Source: UBA10133 sp964528565
GTDB taxonomy: Bacteria; Patescibacteriota; Microgenomatia; UBA1400; MFAQ01
DNA length: 15,656 bases
Reading direction: 5' to 3'
Assembly: GCA_964528565.1 (NCBI GenBank)
Contig: CAZGSP010000003.1
Span: 1-15,656, forward strand
A program made the position numbers and the translations under genes. The notes under the pieces were generated by a model. The model worked only from the letters and a program-made list of their open reading frames with translations. It made no database searches and was not told the DNA's origin. Below, piece after piece: positions 12,711 through 15,656 of the stretch; within the stretch, counting starts at the first letter, position 1; every line of letters begins with the position of its first letter.

Positions 12711-14188
12711 TCAACTTCATCAAAAAAAATAAGCCCGAGTCATTCCTGATAGTATTCATCATTCTCTTAGCCCTTTTTCTCCGCGTCTACCGCATCGGAG
12801 AATTTATGACCTTTCTGGGCGATGAAGGTCGGGATGTCCGTATCGTCCGCGATCTGATCACTCATGGCAACCTCGTCTTTATCGGCCCCCAAACCAGCAT
12901 CGGCAATATGTACCTCGGCCCCCTCTACTACTATATGATGGCTCCGGCTTTGTGGCTCTCCCGCCTGAACCCGGTTGGTCCGGCCATCATGAACGCCTTA
13001 CTGGGAACTCTCACCGTTTTTCTCACTTACCTTTTTGGTCGTCAGTGGTTCGGTAAATGGTCCGGCTTGATCGCCGCTCTCCTTTACGCCGTCTCTCCGG
13101 TCGCCATTGTCTATTCCCGATCTTCCTGGAATCCGAACCCCATGCCCCTCTTTGCCCTGCTTTGCATCTGGGGGATCTATGAAGTCCGGCAAAACAAAAA
13201 ATACTTCTGGCTGCCTCTGATCGGGGTTTTCTTTGCCTTTGCTCTCCAGATGCATTACTTGGGTTTGCTTCTGGCTCCCGTACTTGGTTTGTATTGGCTA
13301 CTTACCTTACTGCAGGTCAAAAAAGACCCCGGACAAAAATCCGTCCTCATCCGCCAAACCATTTACGCGGTTTTGCTTTTCCTTTTGTTGATGTCGCCCT
13401 TGGTTCTTTTTGATATCAAACACCAGGGGATGAACTTTAACGCCTTCAAGGCTTTCTTCTCGGACCGTCAAACAACGGTCAATCTCAATCCGGCACGGTC
13501 GGACCGTTTCATTCCCGTTATCACCGGCGCATTCCAAGATCTGGTTTTGGGTAGACAAAACTTCTTCCCCGGTCTCGTCGCCATCGTTACCGGCATCCTC
13601 TACTTTTTTGCCTACCGTCGTTCAAAAAACAAAGCCCCATACACCCTGCTTTTTCTCTGGCTACTCTTGGGTTTTCTTGGTCTGGGGGTTTACAAACAAC
13701 ATGTTTATATTCATTATCTTGGTTTCCTCTACCCCTGCTTTTATTTAATTCTTGGTACTTCGCTCGGAAGTTTTATTGGCCATCGTTTTCCCCGCTGTCT
13801 CCCCTTTGCTCTCTCCATAGTCGCCCTCACCGGCCTTAGTTTGTTTTATAGTCCGGTCCGAGAAAGTCCCAACCGTCAGCTTTGGCGCACCGAAGCGGCG
13901 GTCGACCTCATTATCAAAGAGTCGGGGGGAGCTCCATTCAATTTTGGCTTAATAGCCAAACAAAACTACGACGAATCCTATCGCTACTTTTTGGAAAATA
14001 AAAAAGCCAACCTGGTCAGAGGTGAAGTCAAAGTGGTTGATCAGCTCTTCGTGATCTGTGAAGATGGAGATAAGTGCCGGCCGGAAGGAAACCCCGCGTG
14101 GCAAATTGCCGTCTTCGGTCCTTCTCACATCGACAATCAGTGGCAGATCGATTACTTAAAAATTTATCGTTTAGTCCATACTTTATGA
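12707..14188 (+). CDS. GT39/ArnT-like polyprenyl-phosphate sugar transferase
   Basis: This 493-residue multi-pass GT-C protein has an N-terminal helix at about 13-27, then an external loop with FLGDEGRDVRI (36-46). The Asp-Glu pair there is the family's catalytic or acceptor-binding site in PMT, ArnT and related enzymes. MYLGPLYYYMMAP and YSRSSWNPNPMPLF are further family features. About ten to eleven helices are followed by an external C-terminal domain of roughly 110 residues (from about 385, FYSPVRESPN), which may bind the acceptor. The gene overlaps the preceding GT2 and the following oligoribonuclease by 4 nt each (ATGA), so the three are translated as one unit. The donor is probably the lipid-linked sugar from the GT2; the acceptor (lipid, glycan or protein) is unknown. 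Confidence 0.85.
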   Translation: MINFIKKNKPESFLIVFIILLALFLRVYRIGEFMTFLGDEGRDVRIVRDLITHGNLVFIGPQTSIGNMYLGPLYYYMMAPALWLSRLNPVGPAIMNALLGTLTVFLTYLFGRQWFGKWSGLIAALLYAVSPVAIVYSRSSWNPNPMPLFALLCIWGIYEVRQNKKYFWLPLIGVFFAFALQMHYLGLLLAPVLGLYWLLTLLQVKKDPGQKSVLIRQTIYAVLLFLLLMSPLVLFDIKHQGMNFNAFKAFFSDRQTTVNLNPARSDRFIPVITGAFQDLVLGRQNFFPGLVAIVTGILYFFAYRRSKNKAPYTLLFLWLLLGFLGLGVYKQHVYIHYLGFLYPCFYLILGTSLGSFIGHRFPRCLPFALSIVALTGLSLFYSPVRESPNRQLWRTEAAVDLIIKESGGAPFNFGLIAKQNYDESYRYFLENKKANLVRGEVKVVDQLFVICEDGDKCRPEGNPAWQIAVFGPSHIDNQWQIDYLKIYRLVHTL

Positions 14189-14730
14189 GCTCCACCTTAC
14201 CCTCTTCTCCCTTTATCTGGCTTGACCTCGAGTTCACCGACCTGGATGTCAAAAAAGGCGTGATCGTCGAGATCGCTTCTGTCGTTACCGATGGGAACTT
14301 AAAGATCCTGGACACGGGGCCCGATCTCGTCATTCATCAGCCGGAGTCAATTCTTGGAAGTATGGTCAAGTGGAACCGGGATCATTTTGGTGAGTCGGGG
14401 CTCACGGAGGAGATCCGCCGATCCACCATCACGACCGAGGAGGCCGAAAAAGAAACCATAAAGTTTCTGAAAAAATACTGCGCTCCTCATACCGCCTTGC
14501 TGGCGGGCTCCTCTATCTACATGGACCGGGAGTTCCTGAGGATACACATGCCGGCGCTCTACGACTTTGTCCATTACCGGATCGTCGATACGAATACAAT
14601 TAAAGAATTGATGCATCGCTGGTATCCCAACATTCCCGATTTCCCCAAGGTCGAGGCTCACCGGGCCAAAGCCGACATTCTGGAGTCCATCGATGAGTTA
14701 AAATATTACCAGTCGGTAGTCTTCAAATAG
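14185..14730 (+). CDS. orn: Oligoribonuclease
   Basis: Orn is a 3'-5' exonuclease that breaks 2- to 5-mers of RNA into nucleotides. This 181-residue protein matches the family in length and carries its DEDDh residues: WLDLEFTDLD (Asp13 and Glu15), YMDREFL (Asp of the central motif), HRAKADILES with the catalytic His and final Asp. IVEIASVVTDGNLKIL, VKWNRDHFGESGL and FVHYRIVDTNTIKELMHRW are also typical, close to E. coli Orn. The start at 14185 is chosen from its ATGA overlap with the previous stop; the frame could extend to 14074 but that stretch is Arg-rich and unlike Orn. An RNA-decay gene in the middle of a glycosyltransferase operon is unusual, and it may simply use the same transcript. 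Confidence 0.93.
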   Translation: MSSTLPSSPFIWLDLEFTDLDVKKGVIVEIASVVTDGNLKILDTGPDLVIHQPESILGSMVKWNRDHFGESGLTEEIRRSTITTEEAEKETIKFLKKYCAPHTALLAGSSIYMDREFLRIHMPALYDFVHYRIVDTNTIKELMHRWYPNIPDFPKVEAHRAKADILESIDELKYYQSVVFK

Positions 14731-14740
14731 CCGACTTTCC

Positions 14741-15502
14741 ATGAAACCAAAGCTTTCCATAGTTCTGAGTAACTACAACGAACACGCCAATCTCGAAAGG
14801 GGAGTCCTGGAGCAAATGTCCGTCTACCTAAAAAAGGCCAAATATTCGTGGGAAGTCATCATCAACGACGACGGCTCGACCGACGGTGGTGACATAATTA
14901 TCGCCGATTATGTGAAAATTCACCCCGGTTTTAAGATGGTCAGGGGAAAGCACGGCGGTAAGGCCGCCGGTATCTGGAATGGTATTCAAGAAGCGGAAGG
15001 CGAGATAGTTCTTTTTACCGATATGGATCAGTCCACTCCTCTTCAGGAAGTCGAGAAGTTACTACCCTGGTTTGAAAAAAATTATGATGTGGTTTTTGGT
15101 TCCCGCGGCAAAATGCGCGACAATTTTTCATTTTTTCGTCAGATCTCTTCGTGGGCTTTCCGGTCTTTCAGAGGTCTGCTTCTTTTGCACGATGTAGTCG
15201 ACACCCAATGTGGCTTCAAAGCCCTTCGGGCAGATGTCGCCAAAAAGATCTTTCCTATGCTCAGTGTCATCAAAGATAAAAAGGTGGTCAGTAAAGGCTG
15301 GACCGTCTCTGCTTTTGACGTCGAACTGCTTTTCCTGGCCGAGAAACTTGGCTACCGGCTTAAGGAAGTCGACGTCATCTGGAAGAACGAGGATACTTCC
15401 GTGAGTAAGCAAAAAAGTTTTATTGGTGAATCGATCGATATGTTAAAGCAAATTATTCAAGTTAAGGTAAACGATCTCCAAGGAAAATATGACCAAAAAT
15501 AA
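14741..15502 (+). CDS. GT2 glycosyltransferase, ALG5-like polyprenyl-phosphate glucosyltransferase
   Basis: The 253-residue GT2 has LSIVLSNYNEHANL, DDGSTDGG and a donor-binding KHGGKAAGIWNG segment, then TDMDQSTPLQEVEKLLPWF, which closely resembles the dolichyl-phosphate beta-glucosyltransferase (ALG5) signature. GSRGK, VDTQCGFKA and SAFDVELLFLA also match that group. It lacks the N-terminal membrane helix of eukaryotic ALG5 and probably acts at the cytoplasmic face of the membrane, transferring a sugar (likely glucose) to polyprenyl phosphate. It starts 10 nt after orn, with no Shine-Dalgarno sequence. Its 3' end overlaps the next GT-C gene by 14 nt, repeating the synthase-then-transferase order seen at 12000-14188. 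Confidence 0.85.
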   Translation: MKPKLSIVLSNYNEHANLERGVLEQMSVYLKKAKYSWEVIINDDGSTDGGDIIIADYVKIHPGFKMVRGKHGGKAAGIWNGIQEAEGEIVLFTDMDQSTPLQEVEKLLPWFEKNYDVVFGSRGKMRDNFSFFRQISSWAFRSFRGLLLLHDVVDTQCGFKALRADVAKKIFPMLSVIKDKKVVSKGWTVSAFDVELLFLAEKLGYRLKEVDVIWKNEDTSVSKQKSFIGESIDMLKQIIQVKVNDLQGKYDQK

Positions 15503-15656
15503 AGTTCTCTGGCTCATCGGACTGGCCGTTGTTACTCTTGTATTATTTTTATTTTTCCGGCTCTATCGTTTGGGGTCGGTCCCCGTCTTCGTGGATGAGG
15601 CTATCTATGTCCGTTGGTCGCAAGTCATGCGCGCCGAGCCGACTCTTCGATTCTTG
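15489..15656 (+). CDS. Start of a GT-C (PMT/ArnT-like) glycosyltransferase, cut by the window end
   Basis: Only the first 56 codons are present. The ATG at 15489 has AAGGA 4 nt upstream, one of the few good ribosome sites in the window. The protein begins with a basic segment (MTKNKV) and one hydrophobic helix at about residues 7-23, then FRLYRLGSVPVFVDEAIYVRW. The Asp-Glu pair in this first external loop matches the GDE/DEA element of GT39-like enzymes such as the one at 12707. The gene overlaps the upstream GT2 by 14 nt. It would use the lipid-linked sugar made by that enzyme. The call is from the N-terminus only. Confidence 0.7.
   Translation, partial: MTKNKVLWLIGLAVVTLVLFLFFRLYRLGSVPVFVDEAIYVRWSQVMRAEPTLRFL

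Noticed and set aside
14074..14184. A longer start for oligoribonuclease
   Set aside because: The 37 extra residues are Arg/Ser-rich, unlike any Orn, and lie inside the GT39-like gene; the ATGA start at 14185 gives the family's normal length.
1..15656. UGA recoded as glycine (code 25)
   Set aside because: Several well-defined genes end in TGA with a tight ATGA overlap to the next gene, and no conserved glycine is coded by an internal TGA.

Overview
The window looks like part of a small-genome bacterium of the Candidate Phyla Radiation (Patescibacteria), perhaps a Microgenomates-like lineage. This is an inference from style, because no rRNA or ribosomal-protein marker is present. The reasons are very tight gene packing (1-10 nt gaps, several ATGA overlaps), almost no Shine-Dalgarno sequences, many one- to three-helix membrane proteins of unknown function, lipid-linked sugar synthase plus GT-C transferase pairs, and divergent or shortened house-keeping enzymes. 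TGA works as a normal stop codon (ends at 267, 10212, 12710, 14188), so the UGA-glycine code of Gracilibacteria and Absconditabacteria is not in use. Sampled sequence lines give roughly 50% GC for most genes, with lower-GC islands around 6840-7106, 7795-8778 and 10209-10862.

Layout. (1) 1-515: the end of one and all of a second small membrane protein. (2) 574-4147: a complete dTDP-L-rhamnose-type operon, rmlA-rmlB-rmlC-like-rmlD, behind a promoter that should give a leaderless mRNA. (3) 4165-7106: an envelope-facing cluster with a secreted helical protein, a single-pass membrane protein, a SurA-type chaperone without a PPIase domain, a membrane-anchored SagB-type nitroreductase and a small charged protein. 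(4) 7110-7739, minus strand: trmD. (5) 7795-10862: an Ntn-hydrolase of the C45/acyltransferase type, a CDGSH iron-sulfur protein, a GT2-GtrA fusion and a LigT-like 2H phosphoesterase. (6) 10859-15656: a surface-glycan block with a minus-strand GT-C mannosyltransferase-like protein, divergent from a GT2, a GT39/ArnT-like transferase, oligoribonuclease, an ALG5-like GT2 and the start of another GT-C protein.

How the genes fit together. RmlA-D make a nucleotide-activated deoxysugar. The GT2 enzymes probably load sugars onto polyprenyl phosphate, and the multi-pass GT-C enzymes next to them transfer those sugars to glycans, lipids or proteins outside the membrane. The 4165-6838 cluster may assist folding or redox chemistry of exported proteins. 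The clearest unexplained structure is regulatory: nearly every transcription-unit head has a -10-like hexamer 6-9 nt before its start codon (predicted leaderless mRNAs), including a palindromic -10 at 11983-11992 shared by two divergent glycosyltransferase genes. I see no tRNA, rRNA, CRISPR array, insertion sequence or convincing rho-independent terminator, and no gene-free stretch over 300 bases.
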